In this document: positions 45,764 to 56,700 of the stretch, piece after piece | Position numbering within the stretch: the stretch's first letter is position 1 | Layout of the letters: the number at the start of each line of letters is the position of its first letter | Origin: Jejuia sp043557195 | GTDB taxonomy: Bacteria > Bacteroidota > Bacteroidia > Flavobacteriales > Flavobacteriaceae | Assembly: GCA_043557195.1 (NCBI GenBank) | Contig: CP121314.1 | Span: 620,001-684,000 of the forward strand | Length of the DNA: 64,000 nt | Direction of reading: 5' to 3' | Notes under the pieces: model-generated | Seen by the model: the letters and a program-made list of their open reading frames with translations, nothing else | What the model was told of the DNA's origin: nothing | Databases searched by the model: none | Program-made: the position numbers and the translations under genes

Positions 45764-48685
45764 TTATCTATATAGAAGGCGTTTGGTAACTCCATCTTCA
45801 GTCTTTAGAAAATATATTCCTTTGGAAAATCTTGATAAATCAACGAATACACCGTTGCCTCTATTCACCTCAATGCCCAAAATGGAAAACGCTATCCATT
45901 TTTTAGGCTTGCTTAAATTAAACCTTCCATCACTGCTCGGTATTGGGTACACCTCAAAATCACTTCTTTGATAAATATCATCAACACTTAAAGCACCTAC
46001 TTTATTTATAGTTACATAATCGTATGAAGGTCCTGCGCCACCTTGAGGAATCTTTAATTCTAATACCCATGTGCCTTCGGTTAAAGTAAATTGTGATGAT
46101 TTGTAATCTCCATATACTGTGGCGCCGCTTCCATCAATTATTCTTCTGATGCCTGATGTTGTCGAACCATTAGGCGCAGTAAAAAGCGTTGTTGACGTTG
46201 TTAAATGCCGATTTAAAATTGAAGCTTCAAAAGGTTTTGAGGTATTTGAGAATGTTCTGTAATTTACTAGCATTTCATAGTCTCCTGTTTCTGTAACATC
46301 TACTGTATATCTCGTGTATTCGTTTCCAACTATACCAGACATAATAAAACCCGTACCTCCTAATGTGATATCTACATCGTCTCCTACTTCAGTTCTATAA
46401 GCTCCGTTTCCATTTGAATTTCCTGGGGTGGTGTCTGAAAAGGCTAAACCTTCACCTCCTGTATCATAGTCTTCAAACTGAATCACTCCGGGTATGGTGT
46501 GTGTTATGTTATTGTATGGTCTCGTTGGAAAATCGTTACTTGTAATGTTAATTATAGTTTCGGCTGTTCTATTCAATTTGTCTGTTACAACCAATTTTAA
46601 TTCATATTCGCCTTCAGCTATATTTTCTAAAACAGTATCGTTTTGTCCATCAAACCCCCATGTAAATGGTGCACTTGCTATACTTCTTACCAAAACGTTA
46701 TCCATAAACAAATCTACACTTGCAATATCTTCGGCATTTAAGGCTATTGATGCTTCTACCTCTATATCTTCTCCTGGTAAAAAATTATCTACGTCTCCCG
46801 GTGTTAAAAATACTGGGGCTTGTAACGGTAAGAGTAAATTCACATTAACTTTATCTAAATTAAATGCTCCATTTATCGCGTTGATCCTCAGCGTGTGTAA
46901 GCCTTTAGTCAAGGGGACACTAAATTTTGTACTGCTTTCAAAATCGGATGTACTCGCTGTTGGCACTAGTGCAAAATCATCAAAAACTACAGTGTTATCT
47001 ATTTCTACACCAATTATAGCACCTGAATTTTCTGTGGCGTATATAAACTCAAAATCATAATTATCAGTATTTAAAACATTTACATTGTATTCCAACCATT
47101 CGCCACTTTGCATGTTACTTGTATATGTTATATCATTATCCGTAGCCACACTAACACCACTAGAAGTAACAAAGCTTTCAGATTCTATTACACCTGAAAT
47201 TAATTGGGCTGTAGAATTAAGATAAATACCAGAAATTTTACTTACCGACAAAGGCGGCAAAGTTATAGACCCCGAACCCTGCTTTAGTATCTGTAATTGG
47301 TTTGAGAAATAATCAACGGGTTCAACAGGTCCTAAATTTTCAAATATCAAAGCTTCGTGGCTAAAACCTCCATCGTAATCAACATCATCAAATTTAAGCT
47401 CGAATTCCACAGGTTTATCCGTGAGATTAATGGCTATTACTTTTGTTTCACCATTTTTAGTGGTTGCTCTGGCATTCACTGCTTTTACAGAGCCCTTTGA
47501 TACTGTTAAATCTGCCGAAGCAGTTACAGTTCCTGCCAACATTATGGCATCTCTAAAAACATCTTGTATAATTTCGTAGGTAGATAAATTAGGTCTTTTT
47601 TGTAATGGGTATACGGGTTGTCTTTGAGGTGAAACAACCACCATAGCATTGGCTATCCTATTAAAACTAAACCAATTGGCTCTTTCGAAAATATCTTGGT
47701 TTTCAGCCATATACAAATAAATATCTGCCATGGCTAAACACGCTGCCGCATGTACTGTTGCAGAACCACTCCCTGATGACACACCCCACTCTGTTAACCA
47801 TACTGGTTTACCGGGAGCAAAATTGTCCCTTGTCCAATTTACATCTTCATCTAACTGTAGTTTTGATGTTAACAGTTCAGAATATGCGTTGTTACTTTCT
47901 CCTGGTATATCCGGGTCTGCTCCAAAATAGCGGTGGATGCTAATGGCATCAAAATAGCTGCCATCACCTATAATTTCGTTATTGTAATCTGCTTGACTTC
48001 GTCTCCAACCTAAAGGAATAGACAGTTTAATATTTGGAAATTCAGCCTTTAATGCACTAGAAACTTCTGAAGCTGCTGCCAAATATAATGCCGGTGTAGC
48101 TGTTCTATTTGCACGTTGATTTTTCCAAAAATGTTCATTTCCCAACTCAATAGCTTTAACCTCCAAACCTAAACCAATATCTTTTTGAGCTCTGGCCACA
48201 CTACTAGCGCCATCATCAAAATTAATACTGTAGGTCCACATCATATCGTAACCTTGTCCGCCGGTGAGAGCTTTCCTGTCCGTATTTAAAGATGCAATTC
48301 CACCAATATGACCTTTAATACTGGCGACGTAACTGTTTAAAACGGTTTGGTGGCTTCCATTATCATAACTATCCTGTTGATAAGTATCATCTTGCCATTC
48401 ATAAAAATTAGCCCAAACACCATGGGGGAAACGAATGGTAACAGGATTTACTAGTTTGATAAAATCTTTTTGCAATTGCGTATTAAAGCCTTCTATATTG
48501 TATCCTATGATTTTATTATTAAAAGACTCTGTGTTGGTAGTTTCAACATTTAGAGATGCTGTTATTGAATTTGGAAGGCTAAATGGATAATTCTGTGCCT
48601 CTATTTTTAAATGGAAGAATATTATACATCCTAATAAAAAAAAATATTTAATGGATGGCTTTTTGAATAAAGTAATCTTTTTCAT
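45764..48685 (-). CDS. Clan GH-A (GH39-like) glycoside hydrolase with two CBM6/35-type modules, T9SS-secreted
   Basis: 973 residues. Signal peptide (1-31, IEAQ). The barrel (about 50-400) has VTIRFPHGVWANFYEW, acid/base in AIELGNEHFW (E184) and nucleophile in VWLTEWGVSSG (E299), followed by a beta-sandwich. CBM6-type module about 487-635 (SGEWLEYNVNVLNTDNYDFEF), Ig-like domain about 640-725, CBM35-type module about 735-895 (IQFEDYDTGG, YTRYTVDVTETGDYEMLVNY) and T9SS domain (about 905-973, YPIPSSDGRFNL, ending KRLLYR). Extracellular or surface enzyme. F. agariphila has a GH39 at a comparable place in its ulvan locus, from memory. First of a two-gene unit with a sulfatase. Confidence 0.85.
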   Translation of the reverse strand: MKKITLFKKPSIKYFFLLGCIIFFHLKIEAQNYPFSLPNSITASLNVETTNTESFNNKIIGYNIEGFNTQLQKDFIKLVNPVTIRFPHGVWANFYEWQDDTYQQDSYDNGSHQTVLNSYVASIKGHIGGIASLNTDRKALTGGQGYDMMWTYSINFDDGASSVARAQKDIGLGLEVKAIELGNEHFWKNQRANRTATPALYLAAASEVSSALKAEFPNIKLSIPLGWRRSQADYNNEIIGDGSYFDAISIHRYFGADPDIPGESNNAYSELLTSKLQLDEDVNWTRDNFAPGKPVWLTEWGVSSGSGSATVHAAACLAMADIYLYMAENQDIFERANWFSFNRIANAMVVVSPQRQPVYPLQKRPNLSTYEIIQDVFRDAIMLAGTVTASADLTVSKGSVKAVNARATTKNGETKVIAINLTDKPVEFELKFDDVDYDGGFSHEALIFENLGPVEPVDYFSNQLQILKQGSGSITLPPLSVSKISGIYLNSTAQLISGVIESESFVTSSGVSVATDNDITYTSNMQSGEWLEYNVNVLNTDNYDFEFIYATENSGAIIGVEIDNTVVFDDFALVPTASTSDFESSTKFSVPLTKGLHTLRINAINGAFNLDKVNVNLLLPLQAPVFLTPGDVDNFLPGEDIEVEASIALNAEDIASVDLFMDNVLVRSIASAPFTWGFDGQNDTVLENIAEGEYELKLVVTDKLNRTAETIINITSNDFPTRPYNNITHTIPGVIQFEDYDTGGEGLAFSDTTPGNSNGNGAYRTEVGDDVDITLGGTGFIMSGIVGNEYTRYTVDVTETGDYEMLVNYRTFSNTSKPFEASILNRHLTTSTTLFTAPNGSTTSGIRRIIDGSGATVYGDYKSSQFTLTEGTWVLELKIPQGGAGPSYDYVTINKVGALSVDDIYQRSDFEVYPIPSSDGRFNLSKPKKWIAFSILGIEVNRGNGVFVDLSRFSKGIYFLKTEDGVTKRLLYR

Positions 48686-48757
48686 GTTTCTTAGCTAAAT
48701 TAAATCCTAGTTTTAATTTAAAACCAAGCACTATTTATCTTATTATCAAATATTTAT

Positions 48758-48802
48758 GTAATATATAGATTAAACATTAACATAGTATCCTGTACTATTC
48801 TG
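48758..48802 (-). promoter_or_regulatory. PUL operator plus -7 box for GH39-like/sulfatase
   Basis: Minus-strand CAGAATAGTACAGGATA (48786-48802), 20 nt, then TATATTAC (48758-48765), a weaker box; leader of 72 nt to the ATG. Confidence 0.7.
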
Positions 48803-48849
48803 AAAATCAGATTAATTACAAAAAAAACAAGGTTATTAAGTCAAAAAAA

Positions 48850-48874
48850 CTCCTCGTCATTTTATAGCGAGGAG
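48850..48874 (-). terminator. Rho-independent terminator after GH105
   Basis: CTCCTCG (48850-48856) pairs with CGAGGAG (48868-48874); the minus-strand transcript ends in seven T. It closes the four-gene unit started at 57261. Confidence 0.88.
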
Positions 48875-48902
48875 GCAATATTCAATCCTAATTTTTGTAG
48901 TT

Positions 48903-50030
48903 TTATTCTAGCTTCAAAATCTCGCTACCTGCCATTAAAAAAGCACCGGTTCCAAAATTTTGCCATGAATCAGCTGAAGTAGGCTCAGGAAAAGCACCAA
49001 TATTTTGCACCCAACCTACGCGACCGTCTTCATGCTGACATTTAGCTATAGCATTCCAGGCTTTTTTTACTGCTGCAGTATATATTTTATCCACTAAACC
49101 ATTGTTAATTCCCCATGCTAAGGCAAAAGTGTGAAAACCACTGCCGCTCACTTCACCATGATCGTACGATTCCGGAGAGAGCAAACTTGTTCTCCACAAC
49201 CCATCTTCTGGTTGAATAGCTAACATTTTAGCAGCCATTTCTTTATACAGCTTTTCGTAAAACGGGCGGTGCTCGTAGTCTTCAGGCATATCATCCAAAA
49301 TCAAAGCTAAACCAGCTATAACCCAACCATTTCCTCTAGACCAAAATACTTTTTTACCATTTGGCTCTTTACTATCTTTATCGTTGCCTTGCCATACAAA
49401 ACGCATATCTCTTGCGAATAACTGTTCTTCTTCGTCATACAATTGGTCATAAGTTTGCATGTAAAACTTATGCATCTCATCCAAATACTTAGGCTGTTTT
49501 GTGTGTTTAGCATATAAATTTAGTACTGGTGGCGCCATAAATAAAGCATCGCACCACCACCATAAAATGGTTCTTCCGTATTTTGATTTATCGGTTCCTG
49601 CTTTCCATTCATCATCTTCATGTAAATGGGCGTCTAAGAATTTCTTAGTAGGCTCTAAATCGACAAAGTTTCTCCTGCCTGAAGTCATATCTATATACAA
49701 ATAGCTGTATGAGATAGCTACATCATCAGCATGATGCAAGCGGTCAAACGTTTGCCAATCATTCCAATAACCTTGATTTTTTAAGGCTGCCATATACATC
49801 ATATCTTTTGTAGTCTTGTGCGCTCGTGCAACACCTGTGTAATAGGCTCCTGCTGTCCAATCTGTAGGAGCTATTGCAAAAATAGGATGTGCTTCTTGCC
49901 ACTCTAAAGCTTTTATCATTGAGGATTTCACCTTAGATTTATCAATGCTTTGAGATTCAGCTACTTTTTGTGCCGTAGAACAATTGAATAATAATACAAC
50001 CGCTACAAGTGTTAAAATTGTCTTATTCAT
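48903..50030 (-). CDS. GH105 unsaturated uronyl hydrolase
   Basis: 375 residues, the usual size. Lipoprotein-like signal with C17 (LLFNC). The (alpha/alpha)6 barrel shows HHADDVAISYSYL (H100, D102, D103), WWCDALFMAPPVL (D161, the equivalent of the catalytic Asp of YteR) and KVFWSRGNGWVIAGLALIL. GH105 enzymes hydrate the 4,5-unsaturated uronate left at the non-reducing end by lyases, here presumably delta-uronyl-rhamnose-3-sulfate made by PL28 and the BNR_4 lyases. Last gene of the unit, 6 nt after GH3, with a terminator behind. Confidence 0.94.
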   Translation of the reverse strand: MNKTILTLVAVVLLFNCSTAQKVAESQSIDKSKVKSSMIKALEWQEAHPIFAIAPTDWTAGAYYTGVARAHKTTKDMMYMAALKNQGYWNDWQTFDRLHHADDVAISYSYLYIDMTSGRRNFVDLEPTKKFLDAHLHEDDEWKAGTDKSKYGRTILWWWCDALFMAPPVLNLYAKHTKQPKYLDEMHKFYMQTYDQLYDEEEQLFARDMRFVWQGNDKDSKEPNGKKVFWSRGNGWVIAGLALILDDMPEDYEHRPFYEKLYKEMAAKMLAIQPEDGLWRTSLLSPESYDHGEVSGSGFHTFALAWGINNGLVDKIYTAAVKKAWNAIAKCQHEDGRVGWVQNIGAFPEPTSADSWQNFGTGAFLMAGSEILKLE

Positions 50031-50036
50031 TATATC

Positions 50037-52301
50037 TTACTTTTTTAGTTTGAATTTAGTTTCTAAATAGTCTTTTGAAGAAGTTCCTACCATAACAGTA
50101 TAGTCTCCAGCTTCTAAAACTTTTTCCATTGAAATACCGGTAAACTCTAACATTTTAGGTGTAATCTTAAATGAAACGGTTTTACTTTCTCCCGCATCTA
50201 ATTCTATTTTCTCAAAACCTTTAAGTTCTTTATCTGGTCTCGTAACAGATCCTATTTCGTCTTTAATATACATTTGTACTACTTCTTTAGCCTTAACACT
50301 ACCATTGTTAGTGACTTTTACGCTAACCTCTAACTCTGTGTCTGGTGTTATTTCAGTATTTGAAATTGCAATATCTGAGTATTCAAAATTAGCATAACTT
50401 AAACCATGACCAAATGGGTATAATGGGCCTTGACCTATAAACAAATATTCTTTCTTATAATTGATTTCTTTCATACTATAGTGAAACGGAATTTGCCCAA
50501 TAGACCTTGGAATAGTTACAGGCGATTTACCTGATGGCGATACTTCACCAAAAACGATTCTGGCCGTAGATTCATCACCAAATTCACTTAAATCCCAAGT
50601 ATCTAAAATAGCATCGGCTTGTTCAGCTATTACATTAATAGATAAGGTTCTTCTGTGCTTTAAAACCACAATTACTGGTTTACCTAAAGCCTTAATTTTT
50701 TCAACGAGTTCGTCTTGAGGACCAACAGGGTCGATAGTTGCTCTATCACCTAACGTACTATTACTAAAATAAGCTTCTTTTGCAGTATACTCATCACCTC
50801 CTAAAAACAGGATTGATACATCTGCAGACCTTGCTTTATTTACCAAACTTCCTATAGCTTTTGGATCTCTATCTAAAAGTTCTGGAGCACCACCTTTTTG
50901 ATTTGTTAGCTGAAATCCTTTTTCAGCAATGAATTTTACATTTGAACCCGCAACAGATTCAAACATTTCTTTTGTGTTTTCTTTTAATAGAGGCCCTAAC
51001 AAAGCTACTTTTAAAGATTTGTCTTTAGATAATGGCAATGCTTTAGCTTCATTTTTTAATAAAATAATAGATTCTAAATCTGATTCTTTTGCTAATTCTA
51101 AAGAAGACGCTGCTCTGTTGCCTTTCTCTACATCTTCAATGTTGATGTAAGGATTATCAAAGAGTCCTAAAATGAATTTTGTTCTTAAAACACGACGTAC
51201 AGATCTGTCAATCAATTTTTCAAGTTCAGGGTTTTTCTTTACCATTTCTGGTAGGTAAGCATACGAGTCTTCAGCATATAAATCGATATCTATTCCTGCT
51301 TCTAAACCCATTTGAGCGGCAGCTTCAGGGGACTCAGCAACTTTCATGAAATAGAATAATCGCGCAATATCATTTGAATCTGAAACTACATAACCTTCAA
51401 ATCCCCATTGGTCTCTAAGTACTCCTGTCAACAATTCTGGGTTTCCATGACTAGCCACTCCATTTAAATCGCCATGTGATGCCATGATCCCTAAAGTTTT
51501 TGCTTCTTTAACGGCCGCTTCGAATGGTGGATAAATTTCATCAATCAAGGTTCTTTCAGAAATCTCAATGGCAGCGAAGTTAGAACCTCCTAATACTTGT
51601 CCGTAACCGGCAAAGTGTTTGGCTACGGCGCCAATATGTGTTCCATTTCCTAAACCTTCATAATCACCTTGGACTCCAATTATTGCATTTTTAACCATTT
51701 GCGTTGTTAAATAAGTATCTTCTCCAAATGCCTCGCTCATACGTCCAAAACGCGGATCGCGCACCACATCTGCTTCAGGTGAATGACACATGTGCATACC
51801 TCTTAATCTTGCTTCCCGACCAACAACATCCCACTGTCTTCTCACCAATTCTGGGTTAAATGATGCTGCCGATGTCATTGGGCGTCCAAATCGCGTACAC
51901 CCTTCAGCATCTACACCATTATAAGATTCTGTAACAAACAAAGCTGGAATCCCCCAACGGTTGTTTTCAATAATATACTTTTGAAGCTCGTTATTCATTT
52001 TTGCTGCTGCTACGGCATCAATATGTTCTCCTGGATTTTTAATGCCTGCTATTCCTAACTTTAGTTTTTCAACAACTTTATCAGAAAGTTTTAAGTTCCC
52101 ATTTTCATCAGGTTTCGTACCAATGTTGGCATGAAAAATTCGCATTTGTGCAACTTTTTCTTCAAGTGATAATTTTGGTAATAAGGCTTCTACGCGCTCA
52201 TCAATGGATAAAGAGGGGTCTTTATAATCTTTTGAAACGGACTCACCACAAGACGTAACAGCAATACTGATTAATAAGTATAACGAAAATAATTTCTTCA
52301 T
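50037..52301 (-). CDS. GH3 family beta-glycosidase (xylosidase type), lipoprotein
   Basis: 754 residues with a lipobox at C18 (VTSC). The GH3 barrel has AKHFAGYGQVLGGSNFA, and the nucleophile in GYVVSDSNDIARL (D308); the second domain contains VSILFLGGDEYTAKEAYF and the C-terminal fibronectin-like domain VVQMYIKDEIGSVTRP. Compared with the GH3 at 4018-6192 the catalytic region is similar but the rest diverges, so they are not recent duplicates. Likely removal of beta-xylose from ulvan oligosaccharides, inferred from context. Located between GH43 (21 nt) and GH105 (6 nt). Confidence 0.92.
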   Translation of the reverse strand: MKKLFSLYLLISIAVTSCGESVSKDYKDPSLSIDERVEALLPKLSLEEKVAQMRIFHANIGTKPDENGNLKLSDKVVEKLKLGIAGIKNPGEHIDAVAAAKMNNELQKYIIENNRWGIPALFVTESYNGVDAEGCTRFGRPMTSAASFNPELVRRQWDVVGREARLRGMHMCHSPEADVVRDPRFGRMSEAFGEDTYLTTQMVKNAIIGVQGDYEGLGNGTHIGAVAKHFAGYGQVLGGSNFAAIEISERTLIDEIYPPFEAAVKEAKTLGIMASHGDLNGVASHGNPELLTGVLRDQWGFEGYVVSDSNDIARLFYFMKVAESPEAAAQMGLEAGIDIDLYAEDSYAYLPEMVKKNPELEKLIDRSVRRVLRTKFILGLFDNPYINIEDVEKGNRAASSLELAKESDLESIILLKNEAKALPLSKDKSLKVALLGPLLKENTKEMFESVAGSNVKFIAEKGFQLTNQKGGAPELLDRDPKAIGSLVNKARSADVSILFLGGDEYTAKEAYFSNSTLGDRATIDPVGPQDELVEKIKALGKPVIVVLKHRRTLSINVIAEQADAILDTWDLSEFGDESTARIVFGEVSPSGKSPVTIPRSIGQIPFHYSMKEINYKKEYLFIGQGPLYPFGHGLSYANFEYSDIAISNTEITPDTELEVSVKVTNNGSVKAKEVVQMYIKDEIGSVTRPDKELKGFEKIELDAGESKTVSFKITPKMLEFTGISMEKVLEAGDYTVMVGTSSKDYLETKFKLKK

Positions 52302-52322
52302 TTTAGAGTTTTTAGTAGTTGT

Positions 52323-53666
52323 TTAATTTTTAAATTGAAATCTATTTAGTGTAAACGATTTATCTTTTATTCCTTTATACACAAAACAAATGGATTGTAT
52401 GTTTTCTATATTTTCAATATCAAACTGTCTATTTTGAAGGGTATAAATATCATTTTTAGGCACATTACAAGTAAATAATAATTTACCGTTAGAATGGTTA
52501 GCTCGAACTTCTATTTGAGCAGCTTCACGAGCTATTACTTGTAGCTCTAAACTATTTTTATCATTCAACCCTTTTACATTTGGGTATATGGTATAACTGT
52601 TATCATATTGAGGTTGTATAGAAAAGCCTCCTATAGTATTCTCAGTTTTAATAGTACCTTCAGATTTAAAATAATCTTCGGCTTCAATAGTATTATTAGC
52701 GTTATAATTTCCAACGCCAACACCATCTACTTTTATAGTGGCCATTTCTCCGTTGTTCTTATAATGCACATAACTTATAAAAGCGTCTCTAAAATATCGA
52801 TTGCCTGTTTGACTAATATCGCAATACACATAATACCATTGGTTATGCCACTCGAAAAAACTACCATGGCGCCCTTGTAAAAAACCATTTGGCCATGTAG
52901 GAGCATCATACCCTTCTGCAAAACTTTCCTCTTTTATAACAGAATCTTTATATTCATAAGGACCATATAAATAATCAGACATGGCATAAAAGCAACCCCA
53001 AGATAAATAATATTTACCATTGTATTTGTGAAGAAACGGTTTATCGTCAGTCGGCATTTTTTTGTTTTTTCCATCTGTATTGTATGGGCCTCTAACATTT
53101 GAAATCTCTATTTTTTTAGGTGTTTCAGCTAAACTTATCATGTCATCATTCAGCTTTGCTATATAATAATCCCAAACACCAAAAATGATATAATGCGCTC
53201 CATTTTCTTCAAAAATAGCCATATCGTATTCATGTGTTGGCGTTAAGTCTGAATTTAAAAGAGGTTTTCCTAATTCATCTTTCCAAGGTCCTGTTGGGGT
53301 ATCTCCTACAACAACCCCTGTTTGTTCATTTGCTTCTGAAAAATACCAGTAATATTTTCCGTTTTTATATGCTGCATCCGTTGCCCAACATCTTGAAAAA
53401 TCTTTTCCTATATAGGTGTCTTTAGGATTTAAAACGCTTCGCTTTGTCCAATTCACTAAATCTGGAGACGACCACACCCACCAATCTTCCATAATAAATT
53501 TTTTATTATCAATGGATTTATCGTGAGATGCATAAACATAAGCTGTATCGTTAAAAATATGCATATGAGGATCGTTTAGGCCATTGTTTGGGACTATTGG
53601 GTTTTGGGGATAGACCGAAAATACACACATGAATAAAAAGACAATATAAGAATACTTGTAATGCAT
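52323..53666 (-). CDS. GH43-type glycosidase with C-terminal CBM6-like domain
   Basis: 447 residues with a signal peptide (1-21, VYPQ) and no sorting domain, so probably periplasmic. The propeller starts NNGLNDPHMHIFNDTAYVYAS (catalytic base D32), then WATDAAYKNGKYYWYFSEAN, HEYDMAIFEENGAHYIIFG, DDKPFLHKYNGKYYLSWG and FLQGRHGSFFEWHNQWYYVY. Residues about 320-447 are a CBM6-like sandwich (NNTIEAEDYFKSEG, SLELQVIAREAAQIEVRANH). Probable arabinofuranosidase or beta-xylosidase fold; in this locus xylose or an uncommon uronate linkage is likely. It lies 67 nt behind the sulfatase-GH78 gene and 21 nt before GH3. Confidence 0.88.
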   Translation of the reverse strand: MHYKYSYIVFLFMCVFSVYPQNPIVPNNGLNDPHMHIFNDTAYVYASHDKSIDNKKFIMEDWWVWSSPDLVNWTKRSVLNPKDTYIGKDFSRCWATDAAYKNGKYYWYFSEANEQTGVVVGDTPTGPWKDELGKPLLNSDLTPTHEYDMAIFEENGAHYIIFGVWDYYIAKLNDDMISLAETPKKIEISNVRGPYNTDGKNKKMPTDDKPFLHKYNGKYYLSWGCFYAMSDYLYGPYEYKDSVIKEESFAEGYDAPTWPNGFLQGRHGSFFEWHNQWYYVYCDISQTGNRYFRDAFISYVHYKNNGEMATIKVDGVGVGNYNANNTIEAEDYFKSEGTIKTENTIGGFSIQPQYDNSYTIYPNVKGLNDKNSLELQVIAREAAQIEVRANHSNGKLLFTCNVPKNDIYTLQNRQFDIENIENIQSICFVYKGIKDKSFTLNRFQFKN

Positions 53667-53733
53667 GTGCTAAGACTTTATTACTGAAAACTTATTCCAT
53701 TTCTTCATATTCTGCCATTAGCTTTGCGTACAA

Positions 53734-56700
53734 TTAAAACGAATTAATTTTTAGCTGAATAACATGTTTACCAGGGGCTAACCTTATAGAATCAAAAGCT
53801 GAAGGAACTTTTTTTCCGTTGTGGATTAAGTCTTTTCCATCAAGTCCATTTAAAGAAAACTCCGCCACCATATTACCCGGAATTTCGATTTCATAAGTTT
53901 GTAATCTTGCACCATTATAGGTGTACTTCCCTTTTATCGCACCTCTTACTGTTGGCACTTCTATTTCACTAGACTTTAATTTACTCATTTGAGGTTTTAT
54001 AGTTGCCACACCAAATCCTGGTGTTTTTGGTTTAATACCCCATAACCCTCTTGGAATGACGTTTGCAGGTACAGCGCCCCATGCATGATTCCAATCTAAA
54101 TTATTTTTGTACTTGTTATCCCAAGCTTCTAAGGTAATAGTTGAGCCAATTTTTATCATATTATACCAGCTCCTATCAGAAGTATCGGTTAATAAATCTA
54201 AAGCATAATCTGATTCACCAGCATTATATAATCCATCCATCAAAAACTGTGCACCATAAACGCTACATGCCATTCCTCTAGATTTCACATAATCAACAAC
54301 AGAAGCCATGTGTTCTTCAGGCACTAGCCCAAAAGCTAAAGGCATCATATTAGCATGAAGCGATGCGTGCTCCGTACCAATACCATCAATATAAATACCT
54401 CTTTCTTTATCAAACATTTGTTCATTAACAGCTTTTTTGGCTTTTGCTGCCCTTAATTCAAAATCTAAAACCTCTTGAGTTTTACCTAAAATTTTCGCGA
54501 ATTCTGCCATAATCTTCATGTTCTCATAAAAGAATGAATTTATTACAGTACTGTATGGTTTAAATACAAAACCATCGCGTTCACCTTTTGTTTTACTACC
54601 ATTAAAATTTGGTCCTGGCCAATCTACAATATCTGTTAATGGCTTCTTATATCCTTCAGGAAAACCAAGTTTTTTCATGAAAGTAGCATCAACCTTTGTA
54701 GAGGTTATTAAACCATCTTCATTAGATAATTCGAACAACGATTTATGCTTTAATGGCTCGTAATAACGTTCAATAAGCTCGGTATTCCCAGTATACATGT
54801 AATCGGCATAAATTAATAGCGGCACGTGTTGTTGCCATTCCGTTGGCCACGTTGGATTTTTCATAAAATACTCGATAGTACGTCTTGCCATGGCATATTC
54901 TCTATCTGTAGTATAATGACTTAGTTGATTTAAATAAGCATCAGCTTCATAAGGGATACGTTCTCTATCGCCATCAACATATAAACCATTAAATGTTGTT
55001 GCTTTAATTGAATATTTACATAAATCCCAAACCTGATTTAAAATATCGTTATTACTCTCAAAACTACTCGCCTCTTCATCCCAATACGTATGATATGCTA
55101 GTTGCGTAAAGTTTTCTGCTTTTAAATCGTTTTTAGCACCCTCAACCTCTGCATATCTAAACGGCACTAAAGGCGGGAAGCCATTTGGTAATGGCACTGC
55201 TTTATTAGCTCTAGTGTTCCGTTCATCTTCATGAATTTTAATTTGGTATTTTATTTGACCAGGTTTTACATCCACTTTAATTTCTTGATATCGGATATTA
55301 CTTTTTTTAGGTGGTGTTCTGTTCACACTTCCGTCATCGTTAGCCATTTCACCTACCCTCACCGTAAGGGTATGTGGTGTTTTTGCAGTATAGTAAAAAT
55401 CCATAGTTGCAAAAGCTGCTTTTCCAAAATCGATAGTATATAAATCACCTTTTTTGTTAAAATTTACTGGTTTAACTTCAGTGGTTATAAATTTATTTTC
55501 TGTTGATATAATGTAACTATCACTTTTTCCTGTAGTGAATTTTTGAGCTTCAGAATAATCTACCAACCTATTTTCTTGCTCCCAAATTCTAACTTTCCAG
55601 TAATAGCTTTTACCAATCTCTAATGGTTTTCCTTGGTACTCTACATTTGTTGATTGCGAAGAGGCTACTCTACCGCTATCCCAAACATCCCCATTGTTAG
55701 TATCGATGCTTTTTTGGTTGGAAGCGACTAAAATTTGATAGGCTCCTTGAAATTTAGAACCTAATGGCACGGTCCACCCAAATTCTGGCTTTAAATCAAA
55801 TATTTCAACGTCTGTACTTGGTTCTCTTATAAGTTCAACAGTTAAATCTGTTGGTGCTGCTCTATATTCGTTACTATTCTTTTTAATTAGTTCATCAAGC
55901 TTAGCACGAAGCTTATCTGCTACAGCTTTATATTTTTTCTTACCTATTAAATTGTTAATCTCTTGAGGATCTTTCTTTAAGTTATATAGTTCCTCGATAG
56001 ATTGATCGTTTACATACCTAAAATATTTCCATTCTTCAGTACGCACGCCTTCACTTGGTGGAATATGTTCAAAATCCCAGATATGTTCTATTAAAATAGT
56101 ATCTCTAGCGATTGTATTTGTTTCTTGTTTAACAATTGGTAATAAACTCTTTCCTTGCCATGTTTCCGGAGCTTTTACTCCAGCAATATCAACAATAGTT
56201 TGTGGTACATCAATATTAAGAACCATATCTTTAATATCTTGATGTTTGTTTACTCTTGGATCAAAAACAATCAAAGGCACGCGAATAGAATTATCATACA
56301 TCAACCATTTACCAGCAAATTGGCGCTCACCTAAAAAATAACCGTTATCACCCATTACAATTATAACAGTGTTTTTATCTTGACCCTTTTCCTTTAATTT
56401 TTCGCGAATTTTTTTAATTTCTAAATCAATTCCAGAAATCATTCTATAGTACCCTTTTAAACTATGCTGGTATTTTTCTGGGGTATCATAACGCCAAGTC
56501 CAACGTAATCTGTTAAATCCGTCTCTTACAATTTTGGGTTGAGCCATGAAGTATTTATCGTCTCCAAGTTCTGGATCTGGAATAGTAGTATCCTCTAACA
56601 TATTGTCCATTTCAGATTGCCAAAAATATTGCTTGGGTGCACCATCGTGTGCATGAGGTGCACTAAAACTCAACGACAAGCAGAAAGGTTTTTCGTTTGT

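Noticed and set aside
46494..47060. Plus-strand ORF of 188 codons within the GH39-like gene
   Set aside because: Antisense to the CBM region; Ser/Ala/Thr-rich translation without domains.
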